From: Hyphomicrobiales bacterium
Lineage (GTDB): Bacteria; Pseudomonadota; Alphaproteobacteria; Rhizobiales; Beijerinckiaceae
Assembly (NCBI GenBank): GCA_947454055.1
Contig: CANGIS010000006.1
Location: forward strand, 22,255-86,254
Length of the DNA stretch: 64,000 nt
Reading direction: 5' to 3'
The notes beneath the pieces are model-generated. The model was not told the origin of the DNA. It did not search any database and saw only the letters and a program-made list of their open reading frames with translations. Positions 45,684 through 54,130 of the stretch are shown one piece after another (position 1 is the stretch's first letter; each line of letters starts with the position of its first letter). Position numbers and translations under genes: made by a program.

Positions 45684-46685
45684 TTAGCCGAGCGAGCTTC
45701 TCACATTCTCGAAAAACTGGGTCGTAGACCGTTCAAACGAATATTCCGCAGCAAATTCACGGCACCGCTCGCGCGATAATTCCAGCGCGGCGCGGGCTGC
45801 CAACGCCAAATCCTCATCCAGCCGCCCGACATCGCCCGCCGCAATATCGGCCAACAGCCCCTCGCCCGGAAACGACGCAATGGGCACACCGGAGGCGAGT
45901 GCTTCGAGTAGCACCAAACCAAAGGTTTCCGTTCGGCTTGGAAACACAAACACATCGGCAGACGCATAGATCGCCGCCAGATTTTCTCCAAATTGCGCGC
46001 CCAGAAAGCGCGCTTCCGGATAGCTCGCCTCAAGCCGTGCCCGATCCGGCCCGTCTCCCACCATCACTTTGGTGCCCGGCAGATCGAGCTTCAAAAACGC
46101 ATCGAGATTTTTCTCGACCGCCAGCCGAGCCACACACAAAAAGATCGGGCCCTGAAAATCGAACGCTTTTTCCTCGCGTGGCCGGTAAAGCTTCATATCC
46201 ACCCCGCGCGACCACAGCATGAGATTGCGGAACCCCGCCTCGCGCAATTCGCTGGCCAAAGCTTCGGTTGCCACCATCACGCCGTCGCCGCCATTATGGA
46301 AGCGCCGCAGCAGCGCATAGGTCAGCCGCTCCGGCACCGGCAAACGCGCCGCGACATATTGCGGATAGCGCGTGTGGTAGCAGGTGGTAAACGGAATATG
46401 GCGCGCCCGACAGTAGCGACGCGCCAACAGGCCTAACGGTCCCTCGGTGGCAATGTGAATGGCATCGGCTTTGGCCGCCTCGATCATCCGCGCCAACGCC
46501 CGGGGTCGCGCAAAGGACAGCCTGATCTCGCGATACCCCGGCATGGGTAGTGTCCGGAACCGTTCCGGCGTCAGAAACACGATCTCGTCGCCCAACCGCC
46601 GCGCTTCGGCTTCCAGCTGTTCCAGCGAACGGACCACCCCGTTCACCTGCGGCCGCCATGCATCGGTAACGACGAGGATTCGCAT
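45684..46685 (-). CDS. GT4 glycosyltransferase, probable glycolipid synthase (Agt-like)
   Basis: A 333-residue GT-B glycosyltransferase: MRILVVTDAWRPQVNGVVRS at the start, the acceptor-side FTTCYHTRYPQYVAARLP, and the nucleotide-sugar motif SRTETFGLVLLEALASG (EX7E-like) at about 248-264. It shares one base with the stop of the metallophosphoesterase gene upstream (TGATG). In alphaproteobacteria such as Agrobacterium and marine Roseobacters, an Agt glycosyltransferase of this type paired with PlcP makes sugar-diacylglycerols that replace phospholipids under phosphate starvation. That role here is inferred from the pairing; sugar donor unknown. Confidence 0.78.
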   Translation of the reverse strand: MRILVVTDAWRPQVNGVVRSLEQLEAEARRLGDEIVFLTPERFRTLPMPGYREIRLSFARPRALARMIEAAKADAIHIATEGPLGLLARRYCRARHIPFTTCYHTRYPQYVAARLPVPERLTYALLRRFHNGGDGVMVATEALASELREAGFRNLMLWSRGVDMKLYRPREEKAFDFQGPIFLCVARLAVEKNLDAFLKLDLPGTKVMVGDGPDRARLEASYPEARFLGAQFGENLAAIYASADVFVFPSRTETFGLVLLEALASGVPIASFPGEGLLADIAAGDVGRLDEDLALAARAALELSRERCREFAAEYSFERSTTQFFENVRSSLG

Positions 46686-47488
46686 CAGGCCGCCGACCGC
46701 ATCCGCACGCGATCAAGATCCACCACATCATCGGTAGCCCTGATCGAGGTCCACCGGATAATTTCCAGCGCGCCGGATGCATCCTCAACCAGCGCCGTGC
46801 AGCTATCGACCCAGTCGCCCGTGTTCACATACAGACATTCGCCCATATACCGCATCGCGGGGGCGTGGATATGCCCGCAGATCACCCCGTGCACATCGGA
46901 CTTTTTGGCATCGTTGACGACGGCGCTCTCAAAAGCGCCGATGAAATTGACGGCACGCTTCACCTTCTGCTTGCTCCAGCCCGAAAACGACCAATACGGC
47001 AACCCTAACCGGCGGCGGAACCAACCAATCGCCAGATTGAGCCCGATCGCAATATCGTAGGCCCAGTCGCCCAAATGGGCGAGCCATTTCACATTGCGCA
47101 CCACGACATCGAATTTGTCGCCATGCAGGATCAACATGCGCTTGCCGTCGGCGCCCTCGAAGATCGCTTCTTCCAGGATTTCGACGCCGCCAAAGGTATG
47201 GCCGACATAATCGCGCAAAAACTCGTCATGATTGCCCGGAATATAGATCATCCGCGTGCCCTTGCGCACTTTGCGCAATAGCTTCTGCACCACGTCATTA
47301 TGCGCTTGCGGCCAATACCAGGAGGCCTTCAGCCGCCAGCCATCAATGATATCGCCGACCAGATAAATCGTCTCGGCTTCGACATGCTTCAAAAAATCAA
47401 GCAACAACTCGGCCTGACATCCTTTGGTGCCGAGATGCACGTCGGACAAAAACAGCGTGCGAACTTTACGAATCTGAACCTCTTTCAA
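46685..47488 (-). CDS. plcP: PlcP-like metallophosphoesterase (annotated UDP-2,3-diacylglucosamine diphosphatase family)
   Basis: A 267-residue calcineurin-like phosphoesterase. Metal motifs are FLSDVHLGTKG (D16, H18), YLVGDIIDGW (45-50), PGNHDEF (85-89) and VICGHIHAPAM. The combination SDVHLGTKGCQAELLLDFL and SWYWPQAHNDVVQKLLRK resembles Sinorhizobium PlcP, a phospholipase C that releases diacylglycerol under phosphate limitation, more than E. coli LpxH. The downstream Agt-like gene supports this. The alternative is a lipid A enzyme of the LpxH/LpxI role. PlcP confidence is moderate; the metallophosphoesterase fold is certain. Confidence 0.75.
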   Translation of the reverse strand: MKEVQIRKVRTLFLSDVHLGTKGCQAELLLDFLKHVEAETIYLVGDIIDGWRLKASWYWPQAHNDVVQKLLRKVRKGTRMIYIPGNHDEFLRDYVGHTFGGVEILEEAIFEGADGKRMLILHGDKFDVVVRNVKWLAHLGDWAYDIAIGLNLAIGWFRRRLGLPYWSFSGWSKQKVKRAVNFIGAFESAVVNDAKKSDVHGVICGHIHAPAMRYMGECLYVNTGDWVDSCTALVEDASGALEIIRWTSIRATDDVVDLDRVRMRSAA

Positions 47489-47536
47489 GCCCTGTCTCCC
47501 CGACGAATCACATCACGATCATATGGAACGAAGGAA

Positions 47537-47554
47537 TTGACGACATTATGACAC
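47537..47554 (-). promoter_or_regulatory. Weak Pho-box-like site upstream of plcP-like gene
   Basis: On the minus strand GTGTCAT-AATG-TCGTCAA resembles the PhoB box CTGTCAT-N4-CTGTCAT. The first half matches at six of seven positions and the second only at four. It is placed about 50 bp before the start codon, where a PHO box would act. Evidence is suggestive only. Confidence 0.3.
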
Positions 47555-47604
47555 ACTGTCACAAAGCCACGTCATTCATGGGTATGGGCATCTTAAATCG
47601 CTGC

Positions 47605-48423
47605 TCAGCTCGACCAGTTCTGCTTGAATTCACCATAAAGCGTCAGCCCCCCACAGGCATATAACGTTTGTCCCGTGATATAAGACGCATCGTCGGAGGC
47701 CAGAAACGCGAAAGCTTTTGCCATTTCCTCAGAACTGGCTGCACGCCCCATCGGAATATGGCTCTCGACCGACCGTTTGGCCGCCTCGTCATTGCGCCAG
47801 GCATCGTTGAGGCTGGTCAGCACCGCGCCCGGCCCCACCGCATTCACCCGAATACCGCGATCGGCAAATTCCAGAGCCAGCGTGCGGGTCATGTTCCCCA
47901 GCCCGCCTTTGCTCACCGAATAGGCCAAAAAGCCGGGCTTCGGAATGATTTCGTGGACGCTGGTGGTGTTCACAATCACGCCACCGCCGGCACGCGATAG
48001 AAAATGCGCGATCGCATGTTCGGCGCAATAGGCCTGCCCCATCACATTGACCGCGATGATGCGCTCGAACCGCGCCGCATCGAACCCGTCGCCGGGCGTC
48101 TCGGATTGGATACCCGCATTGTTGACCAGAATATCAAGCCGCCCCCAAGTGGCGACCAATTGATCGATCATCGCTTTGACATCATCGACTTTGGCCACAT
48201 CGGCAGGCGCGTTCCGGTGCGCTTTTGCTCCAAATCCCGCCTTTTGACTGATGGCAGCGAGGCTTTGCAAGGTCAGCGCGGCCTCGGTCTCATCGTTAAA
48301 ATGATTGATCGCAACCGTGCCACCCTCGGCGGCGAAGGCTTCGGCCACCGCACGGCCAATGCCGCGCGAACCACCCGTTACCACTGCAAATTTTCCGTCA
48401 AACCGGTGTCTCGATAGGGTCAA
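47605..48423 (-). CDS. SDR family oxidoreductase
   Basis: A 272-residue classical short-chain dehydrogenase. The nucleotide loop is VVTGGSRGIGRAVAEAF, the structural motif LVNNAGIQSETPG, catalytic Ser in VNTTSVHEIIP, and Tyr/Lys in AYSVSKGGLGNMT. The C terminus SDDASYITGQTLYACGGLTLYGEF is typical of the glucose-1-dehydrogenase-like group acting on sugars or polyols. The residue after the Rossmann strand (INHFND) leaves cofactor preference open. No neighbour suggests a substrate. Confidence 0.88.
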   Translation of the reverse strand: MTLSRHRFDGKFAVVTGGSRGIGRAVAEAFAAEGGTVAINHFNDETEAALTLQSLAAISQKAGFGAKAHRNAPADVAKVDDVKAMIDQLVATWGRLDILVNNAGIQSETPGDGFDAARFERIIAVNVMGQAYCAEHAIAHFLSRAGGGVIVNTTSVHEIIPKPGFLAYSVSKGGLGNMTRTLALEFADRGIRVNAVGPGAVLTSLNDAWRNDEAAKRSVESHIPMGRAASSEEMAKAFAFLASDDASYITGQTLYACGGLTLYGEFKQNWSS

Positions 48424-48441
48424 AACCGCCTCCGCTCAGGA

Positions 48442-49065
48442 TCAGACAGCCGCCCGAATCCGGCGGCCACCACGCTTTAAGCCGCGATAGGCGAGAAGCC
48501 CGGCAAGAACAAGGGCAAACACCAGTGGCCAGGTAATATCCCGCTTCACCAGCCACCAATAATGCACCACGCCGAGCACCGCGATTGCGTAGATCGCTTT
48601 ATGCAGCATGGCCCAGCGCGCGCCACCCAAGCGCAAAACCCACCCCCGCGTGGACGTAATTGCCAGCGGGATCAGCAAAACAAAGGCGGCAAACCCCACC
48701 AGAATATAAGGCCGCTTGACGATTTCCCGCGCCATATCGCTCAGGTCAAACAGCCGGTCAAAGCCGACATAAGCGAGAAAATGCAGACACGCATAACAGA
48801 AAGCGAATAATCCCAGCATCCGGCGAAATTTGATCAGATCATTCCAGCCGGTGAGCTTGCGCAGCGGCGTAATCGCCAGCGTAATCAACAGGAAATACAG
48901 CACCCAATCGCCCGTCTTGTGCAAAATCGTCTCGGCGGGGTTGGCCCCCAAACTGATCGGATCCGCAACAACGGCGTAGATGATGAGCCCCCAAGGGATC
49001 AGTGCCACGACAAACACCAGCACCTTCAACAGCGAAATCCAGCGTTTTGGCAATGAGAGGGACAT
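48442..49065 (-). CDS. msrQ: Heme-binding membrane subunit MsrQ
   Basis: A 207-residue membrane protein of the ferric-reductase-like family that passes quinol electrons to MsrP. Six membrane segments are visible, with heme-ligand His in FAFCYACLHFLAYVGFD and, near the C terminus, in MLHKAIYAIAVLGVVHYWWLVK. It follows msrP by 14 bp on the same strand, the standard msrPQ arrangement for repair of oxidised methionines in periplasmic proteins. Confidence 0.93.
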   Translation of the reverse strand: MSLSLPKRWISLLKVLVFVVALIPWGLIIYAVVADPISLGANPAETILHKTGDWVLYFLLITLAITPLRKLTGWNDLIKFRRMLGLFAFCYACLHFLAYVGFDRLFDLSDMAREIVKRPYILVGFAAFVLLIPLAITSTRGWVLRLGGARWAMLHKAIYAIAVLGVVHYWWLVKRDITWPLVFALVLAGLLAYRGLKRGGRRIRAAV

Positions 49066-49079
49066 CGGCTCTCCTCCCG

Positions 49080-50024
49080 TTAAAAATGAACCGCCAGATC
49101 CATGCCCGTATAGAGCGAAGCGACTTCCGCGCCGTAGCCGTTGAATTTTTCCGTCGCTCGGCTCGCGAAGAAAGAAGGCAAAAGCCGCTCATGCTTCTGG
49201 CTCCAGCGCGGATGGTCCACGTCTGGGTTCACATTGGCGTAAAAACCGTATTCGGAGGCGCCCGCCGTCATCCAGGCCGTTTGTGGTTGTTCATCGACAA
49301 AGTCGATCCGAACGATCGATTTGGCGTTTTTGAAACCGTATTTCCACGGCGTCACGATCCGGACCGGCGCACCATTCTGGTTCGGCAGCGTTTCGCCATA
49401 CATGCCCAGCGTCAGAAAGGTGAGCGGGTGCATCGCCTCATCCATCCGCAAGCCTTCGATATAAGGCCAATCGAGCACGCGAGAGCGCACGCCGGGCATT
49501 TCCTCGGGCCGCGCGGCGCTCGTAAATTTCACATATTTCGCCTTAGGCGTCGGTTCGACCAGTGCCGCAATCTTGGAAAACGACATCCCGACCCACGGGA
49601 TTACCATCGACCACGCCTCTACACAGCGCATCCGGTAGATCCGCTCCTCAAGCTCCATCGCCAAAAGATCCTCGATGCCGATGGTCTTGGCCTTGGCCAC
49701 CTCGCCACCAATCTCGACCGTCCAGGGCCTGACCTTGAGCGTCGAGGCATTATTTGCCGGATTGGCCTTCGAAGTGCCGAATTCGTAATAATTATTATAG
49801 GTCGTGGCCAATTCGCGCGCCGTCGGCTTATCGGACACCACAGGCGCATGACCTAAGGAAAATTTCAGCGGCTCGGTGGCTGATGTTGCAGCATAGGCGT
49901 CCTCACCAAGCGCCAAGGCGGCGCCGGTTGCAAGTGCCCCGCCCATAAAATGCCGCCGGTTAAGATAGATATCATGCGGTGTAATTTCAGAACCTTTGGG
50001 CGTCGGAAACATATATCGGGACAT
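49080..50024 (-). CDS. msrP: Protein-methionine-sulfoxide reductase catalytic subunit MsrP
   Basis: A 314-residue molybdopterin enzyme, exported folded by Tat. The start at ATG 50024 has TGGAGAG 5 nt upstream; the frame is open 21 bp further. The Tat signal is LNRRHFMGGALATGAALALG (RR at 23-24) ending near AYA|AT. The molybdenum Cys is in YRMRCVEAWSMVIPWVG; also seen are RPWTVEIGGEVAK and RIVTPWKYGFKNAKSIVRI. Operon msrP-msrQ. The 198-bp upstream region contains a tandem repeat array. Confidence 0.95.
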   Translation of the reverse strand: MSRYMFPTPKGSEITPHDIYLNRRHFMGGALATGAALALGEDAYAATSATEPLKFSLGHAPVVSDKPTARELATTYNNYYEFGTSKANPANNASTLKVRPWTVEIGGEVAKAKTIGIEDLLAMELEERIYRMRCVEAWSMVIPWVGMSFSKIAALVEPTPKAKYVKFTSAARPEEMPGVRSRVLDWPYIEGLRMDEAMHPLTFLTLGMYGETLPNQNGAPVRIVTPWKYGFKNAKSIVRIDFVDEQPQTAWMTAGASEYGFYANVNPDVDHPRWSQKHERLLPSFFASRATEKFNGYGAEVASLYTGMDLAVHF

Positions 50025-50085
50025 AAGAGCTCTCCAGAGGTTCAAGATCGAGTGCAGATGTCGTGCAATCAGCCTACGCTAGACA

Positions 50086-50190
50086 CAACCAACGCCAGAC
50101 TCTTCCAACGCCAAGCACTTCCAACGCCAAGCACTTCCAACGCCAAGCACTTCCAACGCCAAGCACTTCCAACGCCAAGCACTTCCAACA
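50086..50190. repeat. 16-bp tandem repeat array upstream of msrP
   Basis: Five identical copies of CTTCCAACGCCAAGCA run from 50102 to 50181, preceded in phase by one degenerate copy (CAACCAACGCCAGACT, 50086-50101) and followed by a partial copy to 50190. There are no spacers, so this is a simple tandem array and not CRISPR. It lies 62 bp before the msrP start, on the upstream side. Confidence 0.97.
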
Positions 50191-50222
50191 CATTGTTACC
50201 TACGCACCCGAACCCGGCCAGT

Positions 50223-51152
50223 TCAGCCCTTGATAAACGCCTCGACCGCCGCCCGCTTTGGAATCGGTGCTACCGCACCATAGCCTTGTGTCGATAATGC
50301 GGCGGCGGCGTTGGCGTAGGCCGCAGCCGCAAACGGATCACGCACCCGCAACCACTCGGCCAAAAACGCGCCATCAAACGTGTCGCCTGCCCCTGTAGCA
50401 TCCACCGCGGTGACGACACGGGCAGGAATATGCCGCCGCTCGCCCTGAACGGCCACCATCGTGCCCTTCTTGCCCAAGGTCAATGCGACAATCTTGGCCC
50501 CGAGCCCCAGATAAAAATCGCAGATCGCCTCGGGCGCTGACAGGCCGGTCAATTGCTCGGCATCGTCCAAGCCCGGCAAGGCAATATCGCTCATGGCAAC
50601 GGCTGCATGGATCACCGCCCGCGCCCGCTCGATCGGCCAGAGGCGCAAGCGCAGATTGGTGTCGTAGCTGATCGTGCGTCCCGCAGCCTTGGCCCGCTTC
50701 ATCGCCTCGAAAATCATATCGCAGGCCGATGTTGAAATCGCCTGACTGATCCCCGAAACGTGCAGCACTTTGGCCGATTCAACGAGGCCCTCAGGTACAT
50801 GCTTGGGCCCGACAAGGCTTGCGGCCGAGCCGGCCCGATAATAGCTGAAGGCATGACCATCTGGCCCATGGGTTACAAAATAAATGCCCGTGCGGGCATC
50901 TTGCTGCAACACCACCTCGCTCCGGCCCACCTGCTCCTGATCCCACAGCTCGATAAACTGGTGACCGAAGGCATCATCGCCCAAATGGGTGAAATAGGCC
51001 GTTCTTGCCCCCTGGCGGGCGGCCGCGATAATCGTGTTCGAGGTATCCCCGCCATGGCCCGGCCGGAAAACAGGCGATACGCTCGACCGGTCTTCATTGA
51101 ATTCCACCATCGGCTCGCCAATGGCCAAAATATCGATCTCGGAACGGGCCAT
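50223..51152 (-). CDS. PfkB family sugar kinase, KdgK-like
   Basis: A 309-residue ribokinase-fold kinase starting at ATG 51152 with GAGGAGAG 5 nt upstream (an earlier in-frame start at 51275 would overlap hsp20 control sequence). Substrate-side motif GEPMVEFNE...PGHGGDTSNTIIAAARQGAR, and the ATP/catalytic motif TAVDATGAGDTFDGAFLAEWL with catalytic Asp. GGDTxNT and LGDDAFG are typical of 2-keto-3-deoxygluconate kinases; the specificity is inferred. It is divergent from hsp20. Confidence 0.85.
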   Translation of the reverse strand: MARSEIDILAIGEPMVEFNEDRSSVSPVFRPGHGGDTSNTIIAAARQGARTAYFTHLGDDAFGHQFIELWDQEQVGRSEVVLQQDARTGIYFVTHGPDGHAFSYYRAGSAASLVGPKHVPEGLVESAKVLHVSGISQAISTSACDMIFEAMKRAKAAGRTISYDTNLRLRLWPIERARAVIHAAVAMSDIALPGLDDAEQLTGLSAPEAICDFYLGLGAKIVALTLGKKGTMVAVQGERRHIPARVVTAVDATGAGDTFDGAFLAEWLRVRDPFAAAAYANAAAALSTQGYGAVAPIPKRAAVEAFIKG

Positions 51153-51264
51153 TTTTCTCTCCTCGAACACGTCTTGCGCAATGGGCTTGCGATGACCATA
51201 TTTCATCTGTGACCGCAAGGCCATGGAGTGCTGCATCAGCGGGCTCCGACGGACATAAACCGCA

Positions 51265-51288
51265 CGAAGTGCCACCCTAAGGGCTTCG
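51265..51288 (+). promoter_or_regulatory. Candidate SD-occluding hairpin (possible RNA thermometer) of hsp20
   Basis: Bases 51265-51273 (CGAAGTGCC) pair with 51281-51288 (GGGCTTCG) with a single bulged G at 51271 and a 7-nt loop. The stem covers the AAGGG ribosome site of the hsp20 gene, just upstream of its ATG. Small heat-shock genes of rhizobia are often controlled by such elements (ROSE type), which also have a bulged G opposite the SD. It is shorter than a full ROSE element. Confidence 0.4.
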
Positions 51289-51290
51289 CT

Positions 51291-51719
51291 ATGACACGAA
51301 TGACATCGCTGACCTCGCCGTTTCTTCTCGGCTTTGACGAGTTTGAACGGGCGCTCGAACGGGTCGCCAAAACGGCGTCCGATGGCTATCCGCCCTATAA
51401 TATCGAGCGGCTGGCACCAACGGGCGACGAGCCCGAACGGCTCCGGATTACGTTAGCCGTAGCGGGCTTTACCCGCGATCAGCTCGACGTGACGCTCGAA
51501 GAAAAGCAGCTTGTGATCCGCGGGCGTCAGATCGACGATAAAGCCCGCCTCTACCTGCATCGCGGCATCGCAGCACGCCAATTCCAGCGCAGTTTTCTTC
51601 TTGTCGATGGCATGGAAGTGTTGGGAGCCGATTTGTCGAACGGTCTGCTCTCGGTTGATCTTGCACGCCCCGAGCCTGACCGGATTGTGCGAAAAATAGC
51701 GATTTTGGAACGCGATTAG
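51291..51719 (+). CDS. Hsp20 family small heat-shock protein
   Basis: A 142-residue alpha-crystallin-domain protein from ATG 51291 (a second ATG at 51300). It starts TSPFLLGFDEFERALERV and has the IbpA-like PPYNIERL segment, then RLRITLAVAGFTRDQLDVTLEEKQLVIRGRQ and RSFLLVDGMEVLGADLSNGLLSVDLARPEP. It prevents aggregation of unfolded proteins. DUF1150 follows after 34 bp. The C-terminal I-x-I motif is reduced, with RIVRKIAILERD at the end. Confidence 0.94.
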   Translation: MTRMTSLTSPFLLGFDEFERALERVAKTASDGYPPYNIERLAPTGDEPERLRITLAVAGFTRDQLDVTLEEKQLVIRGRQIDDKARLYLHRGIAARQFQRSFLLVDGMEVLGADLSNGLLSVDLARPEPDRIVRKIAILERD

Positions 51720-51753
51720 TCTCTTTAAAATAACACCGCTCAAGGAGGGTGAT

Positions 51754-52023
51754 ATGGGTATGATAACCAAGACAAACGATGCCGATTTCGAATTCACACC
51801 ACAGGAGCTCGCAGCGCTCGGCGGCGGCAAGCTGGCCTATCTCAAGCCGATCCTGTCCGACGAAATCGGCGAAATATTCCCCGGCGCGCCCGAGCTTGCG
51901 CCCGGCCTTCATCTCTTCGTGCTGTTGGCCGCCGATGGTTCGCCCATCATGATCACCGATTCAAAAGACGCTGCGATTGCCAATGCGTGGGAGCACGATC
52001 TTGAAACGGTCAGTCTGCACTGA
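51754..52023 (+). CDS. DUF1150 family protein
   Basis: An 89-residue acidic small protein. It has FEFTPQELAALGGGKLAYLKPI, then the GLHLFVLLAADGSPIMITDSKDAAIANAWEH signature of DUF1150. GGAGG lies close upstream. In alphaproteobacteria DUF1150 regularly follows an Hsp20 gene, as here, so coexpression under heat stress is likely. Molecular role unknown. Confidence 0.92.
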   Translation: MGMITKTNDADFEFTPQELAALGGGKLAYLKPILSDEIGEIFPGAPELAPGLHLFVLLAADGSPIMITDSKDAAIANAWEHDLETVSLH

Positions 52024-52077
52024 CCGTTTCGCACCCTAAATTGCGAATCCCGCATCATTTCCCTAAAACGCTTGGAT

Positions 52078-53283
52078 ATGAACCAAGGTTTAAGCCCTCT
52101 CGCCGGCCGCACGATCCTGCAAATCATCCCGCGGCTCGATTCAGGCGGAGCCGAACGGACCACCGTTGATATTGCCGAAGCTTTGGTGAACGCGGGCGCT
52201 CGTGCGTTGGTGGCTGCCGAGGGCGGCCGCCTGATCCCCGAACTGCAAGCCAAAGGCGGCGTCTGGGTGCCGTTTCCTGCGTCGACCAAAAACCCGTTTT
52301 CCATTCTCGCCAATATATCCCGCCTCACGGCGCTCTGCGCCGGGGAACGGGTGGACCTCGTCCATGCCCGGTCTCGTGCGCCGGCATGGACGGCGTTACT
52401 GGCCACCAAACGCTCCGGCCTGCCTTTTGTGACCACCTATCACGGCAGTTATTCAGGCCGCTCGGCGGTCAAGGTGCTGTATAATTCGGTCATGGCGCGG
52501 GGCGATGTTGTGATTGCCAATTCCCGCTACACGGCCCGCCATATTGCCGCGATGCATCCGTTTGCAACGGACCGCCTCGAGGTGATTTATCGCGGCACGA
52601 ACATGCAGCAATTTTCAACCGCTTCCGTTTCGCTGGACAGGATCAACCGGCTTCGTGACCTTTGGGGTGCCAGACCCGGCCAGCCGGTTGTTCTGCTGGC
52701 CGCACGCCTCACCGGTCTGAAAGGCCACAAGATCCTGATTGAGGCGGCGCATCACTTGGTCAAGCGGGGCTTGGAGGATGTGTTGATCGTGCTGGCGGGC
52801 GACCAGAAGGGGCGCGAGCACTATGTGGTCGAACTCAACCAGCAGATCGACCAGTTGAAGCTGTCCGACCATGTCCACTTCGCGCCGCATTGCGCCGATA
52901 TGCCGGCGGCGTTTCTGGCCGCTGCGGCCGTTGCGGTTTCCTCCGTCGAGCCGGAAGCCTTTGGCCGCATCGCGGTTGAGGCGCAGGCCATGGGAACACC
53001 GGTGGTGGTTACCGATTTGGGGGCGGCCCCTGAAACCGTCTTGGCGCCGCCCGCGATTGAACCGTCCGCGCGCACTGGCTGGCGGGTTCCGCCGTCGGAT
53101 GCCGGGGCGCTGGCGGAGGCTTTATTCGAGGCGCTGACGCTGAACCCGTCGGCCCGCGAATCGCTCGCCACGCGGGCGCGAGGCCATGTGGAGGGCCAAT
53201 TTTCACTGCAAAAGATGACGGACGACACGTTGGGCGTCTATCAAAAGCTTTTGATACGAGAAAATACGGCCAAACCCTTTTGA
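52078..53283 (+). CDS. GT4 family glycosyltransferase
   Basis: A 401-residue GT-B enzyme (ATG 52078; a TTG two codons earlier is possible). N-terminal ILQIIPRLDSGGAERTTVDIA, then HARSRAPAWTALLA and TYHGSYSGRSAVKVLYNSVMARGD. The C-terminal nucleotide-sugar domain has VVLLAARLTGLKGHKILIEA and VEPEAFGRIAVEAQAMGTPVV (EX7E-like). The family makes LPS core or other surface glycans; related alphaproteobacterial genes are annotated as LPS core mannosyl- or galactosyltransferases. Donor and acceptor unknown. No neighbouring glycan genes. Confidence 0.88.
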   Translation: MNQGLSPLAGRTILQIIPRLDSGGAERTTVDIAEALVNAGARALVAAEGGRLIPELQAKGGVWVPFPASTKNPFSILANISRLTALCAGERVDLVHARSRAPAWTALLATKRSGLPFVTTYHGSYSGRSAVKVLYNSVMARGDVVIANSRYTARHIAAMHPFATDRLEVIYRGTNMQQFSTASVSLDRINRLRDLWGARPGQPVVLLAARLTGLKGHKILIEAAHHLVKRGLEDVLIVLAGDQKGREHYVVELNQQIDQLKLSDHVHFAPHCADMPAAFLAAAAVAVSSVEPEAFGRIAVEAQAMGTPVVVTDLGAAPETVLAPPAIEPSARTGWRVPPSDAGALAEALFEALTLNPSARESLATRARGHVEGQFSLQKMTDDTLGVYQKLLIRENTAKPF

Positions 53284-53404
53284 TTGGTTGACTTATGGCC
53301 ACTTTCTGCGAATTTCCGTCCTGTTGAAAATACAGTCTGATATCGGCCGAACGTGTTCCCCTCCGGATCACGCCCGATAGGGACGAACAGAGGAGTTATG
53401 AGCC

Positions 53405-53947
53405 ATTCGCAGACCAATGAGAGCCGCGCCCGTGCCGACCAAGGACGGGCCCCGCGCCAACCGTGATATTCGGGGCGTGCGCGACGTCCAGCTGATCGAC
53501 GACACCGGAACCAATCGCGGGATCGTCTCCTACACCGATGCTTTGGAAATGGCAGAGCAAGCCGGCCTCGACCTTGTCGAGATCGTGCCTAACGCCAACC
53601 CGCCGGTGTGTAAAATTCTCGATTACGGCAAATTCCGCTTTCTCGAGCAGAAAAAATCTGCCGAGGCCCGCAAGAAGCAGAAGGTCGTCGAAATCAAGGA
53701 AATCAAATTGCGTCCCGGCATTGATGACCATGATTACGAGACCAAGATGAAGGCCGTTCGCCGCTTCTTTGACGAGGGTGACAAGGTCAAGATCACGCTG
53801 CGCTACCGCGGCCGCGAAATGGCCCACCAGGATCTCGGCATGAAACTTCTGGAACGCGTGAAGGCCGAAATGGCCGAAATCTCCAAGGTTGAAGCCGAAC
53901 CTTTGCTCGAAGGTCGCCAGATGACCATGATCATGGCGCCGAAATAA
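53405..53947 (+). CDS. infC: Translation initiation factor IF-3 (ATT start)
   Basis: A 180-residue IF-3. The N-domain has [22 protein letters not shown] and [24 protein letters not shown], followed by the basic linker and the C-domain with [22 protein letters not shown] and [16 protein letters not shown]. The start is most likely ATT at 53405: the only good SD (AGGAG, 53391-53395) lies 9 nt before it, and the resulting [17 protein letters not shown] matches the family N terminus. The ATG at 53417 is 21 nt from that SD. Rare ATT starts on infC are known and allow autoregulation. Confidence 0.95.
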   Translation: MRRPMRAAPVPTKDGPRANRDIRGVRDVQLIDDTGTNRGIVSYTDALEMAEQAGLDLVEIVPNANPPVCKILDYGKFRFLEQKKSAEARKKQKVVEIKEIKLRPGIDDHDYETKMKAVRRFFDEGDKVKITLRYRGREMAHQDLGMKLLERVKAEMAEISKVEAEPLLEGRQMTMIMAPK

Positions 53948-53985
53948 GCATTTCAACCATCATTGCTTCGCTGAACGCTCCCAAC

Positions 53986-54104
53986 CGTCATTGCGAGCGT
54001 CAGCGAAGCAACCCAGATTGCGGAAATCATTAGAGCGCCGCATTATTGTTACACCCTCATCTTGACCATCAACTGGGTTGCTTCGCTCATCGCTCGCAAG
54101 GACG
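53986..54104. repeat. Modular inverted-repeat element, copy 5 (short form)
   Basis: A 119-bp element: CGTCATTGCGAGCGTCAGC, GAAGCAACCCAG, a middle with GCGCCGCATTATTGTTACAC, then AACTGGGTTGCTTCGCTCATCGCTCGC...GGACG. It is 27 bp from copy 6 in the same orientation; together they fill most of the 335-bp gap between infC and the aldolase gene. Confidence 0.9.
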
Positions 54105-54130
54105 GATGGATAGAAGGTGCGTCGTTCAGC

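Noticed and set aside
50102..50190. Possible CRISPR array
   Set aside because: Repeats are contiguous 16-bp units without spacers and there are no cas genes.
53417..53947. infC starting at ATG 53417
   Set aside because: The SD is 21 nt away and the family N terminus would be lost; ATT 53405 fits better.
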